Position numbers and translations under genes: made by a program
In this document: in pieces, positions 49,004 through 56,682 of the stretch
How positions within the stretch are numbered: the stretch's first letter is position 1
Layout of the letters: each line of letters begins with the position of its first letter
From: Thioalkalivibrio paradoxus ARh 1
Lineage (GTDB): Bacteria > Pseudomonadota > Gammaproteobacteria > Ectothiorhodospirales > Ectothiorhodospiraceae
Reading direction: 5' to 3'
Assembly: GCF_000227685.2 (NCBI RefSeq)
Contig: NZ_CP007029.1
Coordinates: forward strand, 2,888,501-2,952,500
Length of the DNA: 64,000 nt
The notes under the pieces: generated by a model
Told to the model about the DNA's origin: nothing
Seen by the model: the letters and a program-made list of their open reading frames with translations, nothing else
Databases searched by the model: none

Positions 49004-49651
49004 ATGCCGCCGCCCACCCGCCCGCCGCGAATCTCCACCGGCAGCCGACCTGCTGCGATCCTGCTGTTGATGCTCAGCCTGCTGGCCGCCTGCTCGCCGC
49101 GGCCGGAACCCTTGGCACCGCTACGCGGCGACGCGGTGATCCTCGCCTTCGGGGACAGCCTCACCGCGGGTACCGGCGCCAGCGCCGACCGTTCGTTTCC
49201 GGCAGTGCTCGAGCAACGGACCGGGCGCAGCGTGATCAATGCCGGGCGTCCCGGCGAACGCTCGGCCGAAGGCCTGGCCCGTTTGCCAGCGCTGCTCGAC
49301 GAGCACCGGCCCGACCTGCTGATCCTGACCCATGGCGGCAACGATCTGCTGCGGCGCATGGACATCGACCAGACGCGGGACAACGTCGCGGAAATGGTGC
49401 GCCTGGCGCGCTCGCAGGGCGTCGACGTGCTGCTGGTGGCCGTGCCGGCGCCGACCCTGCTGCGGCTGCGCAGCGAACCGATCTACGCCGGGATCGCCGA
49501 CGAATTCCGCATTCCGCTCGAGGAAGGAGCGCTGGCGCACATCCTGGGCCGGGACGCGCTGAAGGCCGACCCGATCCACCCGAATGCCGCAGGCTACCGC
49601 GTACTGGCCGAACGCATTCACGAACTGCTGGTACAGTCCGGAGCGCTTTGA
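49004..49651 (+). CDS. SGNH-hydrolase lipoprotein (TesA/arylesterase-like)
   Basis: A 215-residue protein with lipobox LLAAC (Cys ~30). Blocks of the SGNH fold: GDSLTAG (Ser), the Gly in NAGRPGERSAEGLARL, GGND, and DPIHPNAAGY (Asp and His). TesA-type enzymes act as esterase, thioesterase or lysophospholipase in the periplasm. The lipoprotein signal is a variation on soluble E. coli TesA. The usual divergent ABC partner (ybbA) is not beside it. Confidence 0.88.
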   Translation: MPPPTRPPRISTGSRPAAILLLMLSLLAACSPRPEPLAPLRGDAVILAFGDSLTAGTGASADRSFPAVLEQRTGRSVINAGRPGERSAEGLARLPALLDEHRPDLLILTHGGNDLLRRMDIDQTRDNVAEMVRLARSQGVDVLLVAVPAPTLLRLRSEPIYAGIADEFRIPLEEGALAHILGRDALKADPIHPNAAGYRVLAERIHELLVQSGAL

Positions 49652-49759
49652 TCCTCCGCCGGTTCACGTCCCCGGACGCAGCGGCCGCTGCCGCACTCAC
49701 CGGGGAGCACCAGTGGCCGAGACAACGCGCAGTGCCCGAGAGCGGCCACAGCGGGAACG

Positions 49760-51769
49760 TCAGCGCACCGCGGCGAGGAAATGCATGTGCCGTTCGTAGT
49801 GTTCGAGCACGTCGTTGATCACGTCCTCCCGGGCCCAGCCCATCACGTCGTAGTCCTGCCCGCCCTCCTTCAGGTGGACCTCGGCGCGGTAGAACTTCAG
49901 CGCCTCCAGGCGCTGGTCGCGGGTGTCGCGCATCACGAAGGTCGGGGGTTCGTAGGCGCGCGGTCGCACCGAGTAGAAGAAATCGATCTCGTCGCCGTGG
50001 CGTACCTCCACCCACACCCGGCCGTCTTCACCCTGGCCCATCTCGGCTGCCAGCCCCTGCTTGCGCAGTTCCTCGGCGACCTCGCTCAGCGCCGGCTTGA
50101 CCGACTCGGCGATGTAGCGGATCACTTCCTTGCGCTTGGGCTGGTGAATCAGCGCATGCAGCCGGTTGCGCCAGTTGCGGACGGCATGCGGCCCGCTGGG
50201 CATCACCCGTGCCTCGCGCAGGCTGACGCGCTTCACGCCCTCGATGCGCAATGCGCTGAGTAACCCCCAGCACATCAGGATCATCACGATCGTGAACGGG
50301 AGCGCGCTGGCGATCGTCGCGGTCTGCAGGGCCGCAAGCCCCCCGGCGATCAGCAGCGCCGCGGCGACGACACCTTCGACGATCGCCCAGAAAATGCGCT
50401 GCCAGGTGCGGGACTCGTCCCGCCCGCCGGAGGTCAGGATATCCACCACCAGCGAGCCCGAGTCCGACGAGGTCACGAAGAACGTCACCACCAGGGTCGT
50501 CGCGATCAGCGCCATCAACCCCGACAGCGGCAGGTGTTCGAAGAACTGGAACAGTGCCACCGAAGTGTCGGCGGCCACCGCGTCCGCCAGTTCGGTGATG
50601 CCCTGCACCATGATCATGTGCAGCGCGGTGTTGCCGAAGAAGGTCATCCACATCAGCGTGAAACCCAACGGCACCAGCAGCACGCCGACCACGAACTCGC
50701 GGATCGTGCGCCCGCGCGACACCCGCGCGATGAACATGCCGACGAACGGTGCCCAGGCGATCCACCAGCCCCAGTAGAACAGCGTCCAGCCGCCGATCCA
50801 GCTGGTCGGCTCGTAGGCATAGAGGTTGAAGGTCATGTGGAACAGCTGCGACACGTAATTGCCGGTGTTCTGGACCAGTGTCTGCAGCAGGAACACAGTG
50901 GGTCCGGCGACCAGCACGAAAGCGAGCAGGCCGCCGGCCAGGATCATGTTCAGCAGCGAGATGCGGCGAATCCCGGCGTCGAGGCCAAGGGCCACGGAGA
51001 CCGTCGCGATCGCGGTGATCACCGCGATCAGGATCACCTGGATCGTGATCGTGCTGGGCACGCCGAACAGGTACTCGAGGCCGGAGTTGATCTGGATCAC
51101 GCCGAAACCGAGCGAGGTGGCTACCCCGAAGATCGTCCCCAGCACCGCAAAGATGTCGACGACGTGACCGATCGGCCCGTAAATGCGCTCCCCGATCAGC
51201 GGATACAGCGAGGAACGGATCGTCAGCGGCAGCCCGTGGCGAAACGCGAAATACGCGAGCGCCAGGGCCACCACGGCGTAGATCGCCCAGGCATGCACTC
51301 CCCAGTGGAAGAAGGTGATGCGCATCGACTGCCGCGCGGCTTCCACGGTCTCGGGATCGCCGACCGGCGGTGTCACGTAATGCATGACCGGTTCCGCGAC
51401 ACCGAAAAACATCAGGCCGATCCCCATCCCGGCGGAGAAAAGCATCGCGAACCAGGATCCGTAGCTGTAGTCAGGCTCGCTGTGATCCGGACCGAGCTTG
51501 ATCCGTCCGAAACTCGAGAGCGCCAGTGCGATCACGAACACGATGAACCCGGCGACCGCCAGCACGTAGAACCAGCCCACCGACTCGATGATCCACCCCT
51601 GGACCGCGTCGAACAGGACCCCAGCGGTTTCGGTGAATACCGCCGCGAGCAGCACGAAGACCAGGGTCAGGACCGCTGAAACGATGAATACCGGCGGATT
51701 CATCTGGATCCACGGCCGCGCCCCCTCGGCAGCCCCGACATTCGCCTCGTCACGCTCCGCCATCTGCAT
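49760..51769 (-). CDS. betT: BCCT-family betaine/choline/carnitine transporter (BetT-like)
   Basis: A 669-residue transporter with twelve membrane segments (~residues 20-510). Motifs: SAGMGIGLMFFGVAEPVMHY, TFFHWGVHAWAIYAVVALALAYFAFR, and TLFYWGWWIAWAPFVGMFIARVSRGRTIREF, which forms the substrate box of Trp residues. The cytoplasmic C-terminal tail (~160 residues, VRHGDEIDFFYSVRPRAY) is the BetT-type regulatory extension. It takes up glycine betaine or choline for osmoprotection, supporting a salt-adapted host. ATG 51769 or the third-residue Met are both possible starts. Confidence 0.9.
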   Translation of the reverse strand: MQMAERDEANVGAAEGARPWIQMNPPVFIVSAVLTLVFVLLAAVFTETAGVLFDAVQGWIIESVGWFYVLAVAGFIVFVIALALSSFGRIKLGPDHSEPDYSYGSWFAMLFSAGMGIGLMFFGVAEPVMHYVTPPVGDPETVEAARQSMRITFFHWGVHAWAIYAVVALALAYFAFRHGLPLTIRSSLYPLIGERIYGPIGHVVDIFAVLGTIFGVATSLGFGVIQINSGLEYLFGVPSTITIQVILIAVITAIATVSVALGLDAGIRRISLLNMILAGGLLAFVLVAGPTVFLLQTLVQNTGNYVSQLFHMTFNLYAYEPTSWIGGWTLFYWGWWIAWAPFVGMFIARVSRGRTIREFVVGVLLVPLGFTLMWMTFFGNTALHMIMVQGITELADAVAADTSVALFQFFEHLPLSGLMALIATTLVVTFFVTSSDSGSLVVDILTSGGRDESRTWQRIFWAIVEGVVAAALLIAGGLAALQTATIASALPFTIVMILMCWGLLSALRIEGVKRVSLREARVMPSGPHAVRNWRNRLHALIHQPKRKEVIRYIAESVKPALSEVAEELRKQGLAAEMGQGEDGRVWVEVRHGDEIDFFYSVRPRAYEPPTFVMRDTRDQRLEALKFYRAEVHLKEGGQDYDVMGWAREDVINDVLEHYERHMHFLAAVR

Positions 51770-51935
51770 CCCCCCGAGATCTCAGCTGACCGGCCGACAC
51801 CGGCCCAAAGGCACTTGAGCACGAAGCGCAGCTCGCGGTCAAAAGGCACTTTACGCTGGGGGCGGCTGGAAATGGCGCGCACGTGGCCTATCCTTAAAGT
51901 TCAAAGACCCGAAGTGAAACGACATACGAGTGATC

Positions 51936-52733
51936 ATGATCAGGTTCAGAACTTTCGGACTGCCGGTATTTGCGATGCTGGCGCTGGGCACGAACCAGGC
52001 CGCGTTGGCCGACTCGGAGCAGGAATTGCAGCGCGGTGCCGGCGCAGACGACGCCGGCCTCCTGATGCTGGCGCAACAGACTCCGCGCAGCACGTTCCGT
52101 GGCCAGCCGGAGTATCCGCCGCCCGACTACCTGGCCGAGTTCGAGGAAGGAGAGCAGCGCGAGACCCAGCGGCAGCGGCAGGATTCCGGCCAGCGCTTCG
52201 ACCCGCGCAGTGTGGACCGCGGACAAGCGGCCCCGGAGTTCGCGCCCGGCGGCTACGACCGCAGCCTCCCCGGCCGCGCGGGCGAACGCGCGCAAACGCC
52301 CCGCACCGACTTCGGTTCGGTGACCGGGTACGGCAGCGCACCGGCCACCCCTGGCACGATGCCCCGGCGCGGCGACTACGGTGAGCCCCGGCGCGGCGAC
52401 TACGGTGAGCCCCGGCGCGGCGACTACGGTGACCCGTACCGGCCGGGCGCGGTTCCCGGCGATCGGGGCCGCATGCCGGATCCGCGCGACCGCAGGCCCC
52501 CGACGACCGGCGCCGGCGAATACCCGGGTGACCAACCGCGCTGGCCGGAGCGCCCACCGGCGCCCACCGGCGAACACCAGTGGCCGACCGCACCTGGGGG
52601 CAGCTACCTCACCCGGCCCGAGTTTCCCTCGGCGCAGCGGGAACGCAGCCGACCGGACGCGCCCTCTCGCGACTTCCCGGACGCGCCGGAATTCCCAGCG
52701 CCGGGCCGCGGCAGCTTCGACTGGCAGCGGTAG
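51936..52733 (+). CDS. Exported Pro/Arg-rich protein with tandem repeat, unknown function
   Basis: A 265-residue protein (ATG 51936; GTG 51930 is in frame) with a signal peptide (MIRFRTFGLPVFAMLALGTNQAALA). The rest is low-complexity and disordered, rich in Pro, Arg, Gly, Asp and Glu. Residues ~143-166 hold three perfect tandem copies of PRRGDYGE/D. Paired motifs such as PEYPPPDYLAEFEEGEQRE and ADDAGLLMLAQQ have no known family. No catalytic domain is seen. It could be a periplasmic scaffold or envelope protein. It is divergent from the BCCT gene. The reading frame is supported by the signal peptide and codon pattern. Confidence 0.7.
   Translation: MIRFRTFGLPVFAMLALGTNQAALADSEQELQRGAGADDAGLLMLAQQTPRSTFRGQPEYPPPDYLAEFEEGEQRETQRQRQDSGQRFDPRSVDRGQAAPEFAPGGYDRSLPGRAGERAQTPRTDFGSVTGYGSAPATPGTMPRRGDYGEPRRGDYGEPRRGDYGDPYRPGAVPGDRGRMPDPRDRRPPTTGAGEYPGDQPRWPERPPAPTGEHQWPTAPGGSYLTRPEFPSAQRERSRPDAPSRDFPDAPEFPAPGRGSFDWQR
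52362..52433 (+). repeat. 24-bp tandem repeat, three copies
   Basis: Three head-to-tail 24-bp units (52362-52385, 52386-52409, 52410-52433). They are identical except for the last base of the third, so each adds eight residues in frame. Such repeats change copy number by slippage. Confidence 0.9.
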
Positions 52734-52742
52734 CGCGACCGA

Positions 52743-53345
52743 TCAGCGCTGGCGGCGCCAGATCAGCGTCAGGTTATTGACCGGCATCGCGACCTGGCCG
52801 ACGAGTTCCAGCTCGCAGCGCTGCGCGGCGTTGCGCAGATCGGCCAGGTCGCGCACCCCCATCCCGGGATCGCTGCGGCGCAGTGCCGCATCGAACGCGG
52901 CATTCGACGCCGCGGTTTGCCGGCCATCGACCGAAAAAGGCCCATACATCGCGAATACCCCGCCGCCGCGCAACACCTGCGCGACCCCGGCGAGCATCGC
53001 GAGCACCTCGCGCCAGTGCATGATGTGCGCGGTATTGGCCGTGTAGGCATAGTCGAAGACCTCGTCCGGCCAGGGGCCGGTCGCCACGTCGAGCGCGCGC
53101 GCAGGGCGCAGGTTGGCCAGACCCGCAGCCGCGCGCCAGGCCTCGATGCCCCCGAGATGGGCGGCGACATCGCTCGGCTGCCATTCCAGATGCGGCAGCG
53201 CCGCAGCGAAATGCACCGCATGCTGGCCGGTCCCGCTGCCGATCTCGAGCACGTTTCCCGGAGCGCCGAACCACTCGCGCAGCACCTCCAGAATCGGGCC
53301 CTTGTTCTGCTCGGCCGACTCGGCAAAGGGCCGCTGCATGGTCAT
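52743..53345 (-). CDS. DUF938 SAM-dependent methyltransferase-like protein
   Basis: A 200-residue class I methyltransferase-fold protein. Motif I is VLEIGSGTGQHAVHFA, followed by WQPSDVAAHLGGIEAW and NTAHIMHW. The start FAESAEQNKGPILEVL is typical of DUF938. The substrate is unknown. Its ATG overlaps the pgi stop by four bases, so it is coupled to glucose-6-phosphate isomerase, for no evident biochemical reason. Confidence 0.85.
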   Translation of the reverse strand: MTMQRPFAESAEQNKGPILEVLREWFGAPGNVLEIGSGTGQHAVHFAAALPHLEWQPSDVAAHLGGIEAWRAAAGLANLRPARALDVATGPWPDEVFDYAYTANTAHIMHWREVLAMLAGVAQVLRGGGVFAMYGPFSVDGRQTAASNAAFDAALRRSDPGMGVRDLADLRNAAQRCELELVGQVAMPVNNLTLIWRRQR

Positions 53346-55006
53346 GCCTGCTGCAGCCGCTGACGCAGCCAGTCGATGGTCGCCTGCGTAGCCGCGTCAT
53401 GGGTATGGCCCGCACCCGGTTCGGCGAAATCCTCGAGCACGCGGCCGGCCAGCTGCTTGCCCAGCTCGACGCCCCACTGATCGAAGGCATTGATATCCCA
53501 GAGCGTCGCGAGCAGGTAGATCTTGTGCTCGTAGAGCGCGATCAGCGCACCAAGCGTCTGCGGGTCCAGCCGCTCGAGCAGAATCACCGTGCTTGGCCGG
53601 TTGCCCGGGAAGCTGCGATGCGGCGCCAGCCGCGCCACTTCCGCCTCCGGCAGCCCCTGCGCGGCCATCTCCGCCGTTGCCTCCGCGGCGGTCTTGCCCA
53701 GGGCCAGCGCCTCGGCCTGCGCGACCAGGTTCGCGAGCAGGATCGGATGATGCTCGGGCAGGCCGTGTTCCGGTTGCGCGACCCCGATGAACTCGGCGGA
53801 CGCCCAGCGCGTGCCCTGATGCAGCAACTGGTAGAACGCATGCTGCCCGTCGGTGCCGACCGCACCCCAGACCAGCGCCCCGGTCTCGCGCTCGGCTGCC
53901 CTGCCATCGTGGCGTACGCCCTTGCCCAGGCTCTCCATCTCCGCCTGCTGCAGGTACGACGGCAGCAGTTTCAGCCGTTCGTCATAGGGCAGCACCACCC
54001 GCGCACAGGCGCCCAGCAGGTTGTGGTTCCAGACATCCACCAGCGCCATGCGCATCGCGGCATTCGCGGCGACCGGCGCCTCCAGCACATGCCGGTCCAT
54101 TGCATGGGCGCCGGCCAGAAACGCGCGAAATCCATCCATGCCGAGATACAGCGCGATCGGCAGGCCGATCGCAGACCACACCGAATAGCGCCCGCCAACC
54201 CAGTCCCAGAACCCGAACATGTTGCGCGTATCGATGCCAAACGCGGCGACCCGCTCGGCATGCGTCGACACGGCCACGAAATGCCGGGACACCGCCTCGG
54301 GGTGATCGGTATGGCGCAGCAGCCAGGATCGGGCGGAGCGGGCGTTGGTCAGCGTTTCCTGGGTGCCGAAGGTCTTCGAAGCGACGATGAACAGCGTGGT
54401 CTCGGGATCGACCTGCGCGAGCACCGCATCCAGTGCGGCACCGTCGATGTTGGAGACAAAATGCATGTCCAGCGCACGCCCGTCGGCCGCGGGCACCGCC
54501 AGCGGCGCCAGCGCCCGACAGACCATCCGCGGCCCCAGGTCGGACCCGCCGATGCCGATGTTGACCACGCTGCGGATCGGGCGCCCGGAATACCCGCGGT
54601 GGCTCCCGTCGTGGACCCCACGCACCAGATGGCCGATGGCATCGAGAACGGCGTGCACGTCGCCGACCACGTCGCGGCCGTCGATCATGCATTGGGCCTC
54701 GCGCGGAAGGCGCAGCGCCATGTGCAGCGCCGCCCGATCCTCGGTGGTGTTCACGTGCTCCCCCCGGTTCTGGTGCTCCAGCGCCTGATCCAGCCGCGCC
54801 GCGCCCGCGAGCGCGTACAGCGCCTGCCAGGCCGCTTCGTCCAGACGCTGGCGGGTCCAGTCCAGACGCATGCCCGCCAGGTCGAGCACATCGCGCTCTA
54901 CCCGGCCCGGCTCTTCGGCGAGCAGGTCGCGCAAACGAATGTCGCGGAGGCGGTCGCGCGCTTCGGCCAGTTGCGGCCAGGGCAATGCAGCGTCGGTCTG
55001 GGACAC
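53342..55006 (-). CDS. pgi: Glucose-6-phosphate isomerase
   Basis: A 554-residue enzyme interconverting glucose-6-P and fructose-6-P. Signatures: NTTEDRAALH, VVNIGIGGSDLGPRMVC, VASKTFGTQETLTNA, GGRYSVWSAIGLPIAL (PGI signature 1 includes GxxYS.WS..G), the catalytic Glu in QAEMESLGKG, and the C-terminal GVELGKQLA. It connects fructose released by amylosucrase and glucan synthesis with glycolysis. Divergent from glgA. Confidence 0.96.
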   Translation of the reverse strand: MSQTDAALPWPQLAEARDRLRDIRLRDLLAEEPGRVERDVLDLAGMRLDWTRQRLDEAAWQALYALAGAARLDQALEHQNRGEHVNTTEDRAALHMALRLPREAQCMIDGRDVVGDVHAVLDAIGHLVRGVHDGSHRGYSGRPIRSVVNIGIGGSDLGPRMVCRALAPLAVPAADGRALDMHFVSNIDGAALDAVLAQVDPETTLFIVASKTFGTQETLTNARSARSWLLRHTDHPEAVSRHFVAVSTHAERVAAFGIDTRNMFGFWDWVGGRYSVWSAIGLPIALYLGMDGFRAFLAGAHAMDRHVLEAPVAANAAMRMALVDVWNHNLLGACARVVLPYDERLKLLPSYLQQAEMESLGKGVRHDGRAAERETGALVWGAVGTDGQHAFYQLLHQGTRWASAEFIGVAQPEHGLPEHHPILLANLVAQAEALALGKTAAEATAEMAAQGLPEAEVARLAPHRSFPGNRPSTVILLERLDPQTLGALIALYEHKIYLLATLWDINAFDQWGVELGKQLAGRVLEDFAEPGAGHTHDAATQATIDWLRQRLQQA

Positions 55007-55116
55007 GGGAACTCCTACAGGTCTGCGGGCATGAAAAAGTCGTAGGCCTTACACTACCAGGCACTAAAACTACAATGGCAGCCGCGGCCAGACAACGCGA
55101 CCCCGGAGTCCGCATC

Positions 55117-56571
55117 ATGCGCATCCTCTTTGCGAGCAGTGAAGCCTACCCCCTCGCCAAGACCGGCGGGCTGGGCGATGTCAGCTCGAGCCTGCCCGCC
55201 GCGCTGAAACAACGGCGGCAGGATGTGCGCCTGGTGTTGCCGGCGTATCCGCGGGCGGTCAGCCGGCTGGCGGATCCGACCCGGCTGCCCGGCCCCGCCA
55301 GCGCGCCCTGGAGCCTGATCCAGGGGTATCTGCCGGGCACTTCGGTGATGGTCTATCTGGTCGACTGGCCGATGTACTTCCAGCGCGACGGCGATCCCTA
55401 CCGGGCCACCGATGGCAGTGACTGGCCGGACAACGCGCAGCGATTTGCCGCCTTCGCGCAGGCGGTGGCCGCAATCAGCGTCGACGACGCGCAGCTCGAC
55501 TGGGCTCCGGAAATCCTGCACGTAAACGACTGGCAGACCGGGCTGGTTCCGGTCCTGCTGCGACACCATCCGCAGCGACCGCCAACCCTGTTCACGATCC
55601 ACAACCTCGCCTACCAGGGTCTGTTTCCGGGCGAACTGCGTCACACACTGGGGCTTGCGGAGGACCTCTGGCATTGGGAGGCGCTCGAGTTCCACGGGCA
55701 GCTGTCGTTCATGAAAGGGGGCCTGGTATTCTCCGACGCGATTACAACCGTCTCCCCGACCTACGCGCGCGAGATCCAGACACCGGAGTCCGGAATGGGT
55801 CTCGACGGCCTGCTGCGGGCGCGCTCGGCCCGCCTGCACGGAATCCTGAACGGCGTCGACTACGGCGAGTGGAACCCGGAGAGGGACGGCTACCTGACCG
55901 CGCACTACCATGCCGACGACCTGGCGGGCAAGGGCGCCAACAAGGCCGCGCTGCAGCATGAACTGCAGCTGCCGGAGGCCCCCGATCTGCCGCTGATGGG
56001 CTACGTCGGGCGCATGGTGCCGCAAAAGGGCATCGACCTGCTGCTCGAGGCCTGCGAGCCGTTCCTCGCGGAGCGGCGGATGCAGCTGGCGCTGGTCGGC
56101 AGCGGCGACCGCGTCTTCGAGGAATCGGCGCGCGCGCTCGCGCGTGCACACCCGGACCATTGCAGCGTGGTGATCACCTACAACGAGGGGCTGGCGCACC
56201 AGATCGAGGCTGGGGCCGACGCCTTCCTGATGCCCTCGCGTTTCGAACCCTGCGGCCTGAACCAGATGTACAGCCTGCGCTATGGTACCCCGCCGATCGT
56301 TCACGCCACCGGGGGGCTGGCGGATACCGTGATCGACGCGAACCCGGCAACCCTGGACGACGGCACCGCCACGGGCTTCTGCTTCGTTCCTGCAACCGCC
56401 GCCGCGTTGAGCGAGGCGATCGGGCGCGCCCTGGCCCTGTTTGGCGAACCCGGACAGGAACGCTGGCGGACGATGATCCGCAACGGCATGGCGCGGGATT
56501 TCGGCTGGGGCCAGAGTTCGGCGGCCTACCTGCGACTCTACCGCGAACTGCGCGGATCGAGCCGCGCTTGA
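55117..56571 (+). CDS. glgA: Glycogen synthase GlgA
   Basis: A 484-residue GT5 glucosyltransferase. The N-terminus MRILFASSEAYPLAKTGGLGDVSSSLP has the KTGGLGD ADP-glucose motif. Further blocks: VNDWQTGLVP, TIHNLAYQG, VSPTYAREIQTPESGMGLDGLL, GYVGRMVPQKGIDLL and the C-terminal catalytic region MPSRFEPCGLNQMYSLRYGTPPIVHATGGLADTV. It uses ADP-glucose to extend alpha-1,4-glucan. ATG 55117 has GGAG upstream. Together with amylosucrase it suggests glycogen storage. glgC is not in the window. Confidence 0.95.
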   Translation: MRILFASSEAYPLAKTGGLGDVSSSLPAALKQRRQDVRLVLPAYPRAVSRLADPTRLPGPASAPWSLIQGYLPGTSVMVYLVDWPMYFQRDGDPYRATDGSDWPDNAQRFAAFAQAVAAISVDDAQLDWAPEILHVNDWQTGLVPVLLRHHPQRPPTLFTIHNLAYQGLFPGELRHTLGLAEDLWHWEALEFHGQLSFMKGGLVFSDAITTVSPTYAREIQTPESGMGLDGLLRARSARLHGILNGVDYGEWNPERDGYLTAHYHADDLAGKGANKAALQHELQLPEAPDLPLMGYVGRMVPQKGIDLLLEACEPFLAERRMQLALVGSGDRVFEESARALARAHPDHCSVVITYNEGLAHQIEAGADAFLMPSRFEPCGLNQMYSLRYGTPPIVHATGGLADTVIDANPATLDDGTATGFCFVPATAAALSEAIGRALALFGEPGQERWRTMIRNGMARDFGWGQSSAAYLRLYRELRGSSRA

Positions 56572-56607
56572 CCGGCCGGTCATTCCGGGCGCCACCAGTG
56601 CCTGGGG

Positions 56608-56613
56608 TATAAT
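56608..56613 (+). promoter_or_regulatory. Probable -10 box of ppc
   Basis: TATAAT, a perfect sigma-70 -10 hexamer, 75 bases before the ppc start; rare in this GC-rich DNA. No good -35 is seen at 17 bases, so the promoter may depend on an activator. Confidence 0.5.
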
Positions 56614-56637
56614 GCGCGCCCTTCAACCCGAACAGGC

Positions 56638-56667
56638 AACGAGGCCGGCCTTCACGCCGGCCTCGTT
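56638..56667 (+). promoter_or_regulatory. 12-bp perfect hairpin in the ppc leader
   Basis: AACGAGGCCGGC-CTTCAC-GCCGGCCTCGTT ends 15 bases before the ppc ATG. Its position after the likely -10 box puts it near the start of the ppc mRNA, where it may act as an attenuator, translation-limiting or mRNA-stabilising stem. It could also terminate glgA transcription (followed only by CG, no T-tract). Confidence 0.6.
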
Positions 56668-56682
56668 CGTGCAGGCGCTACC

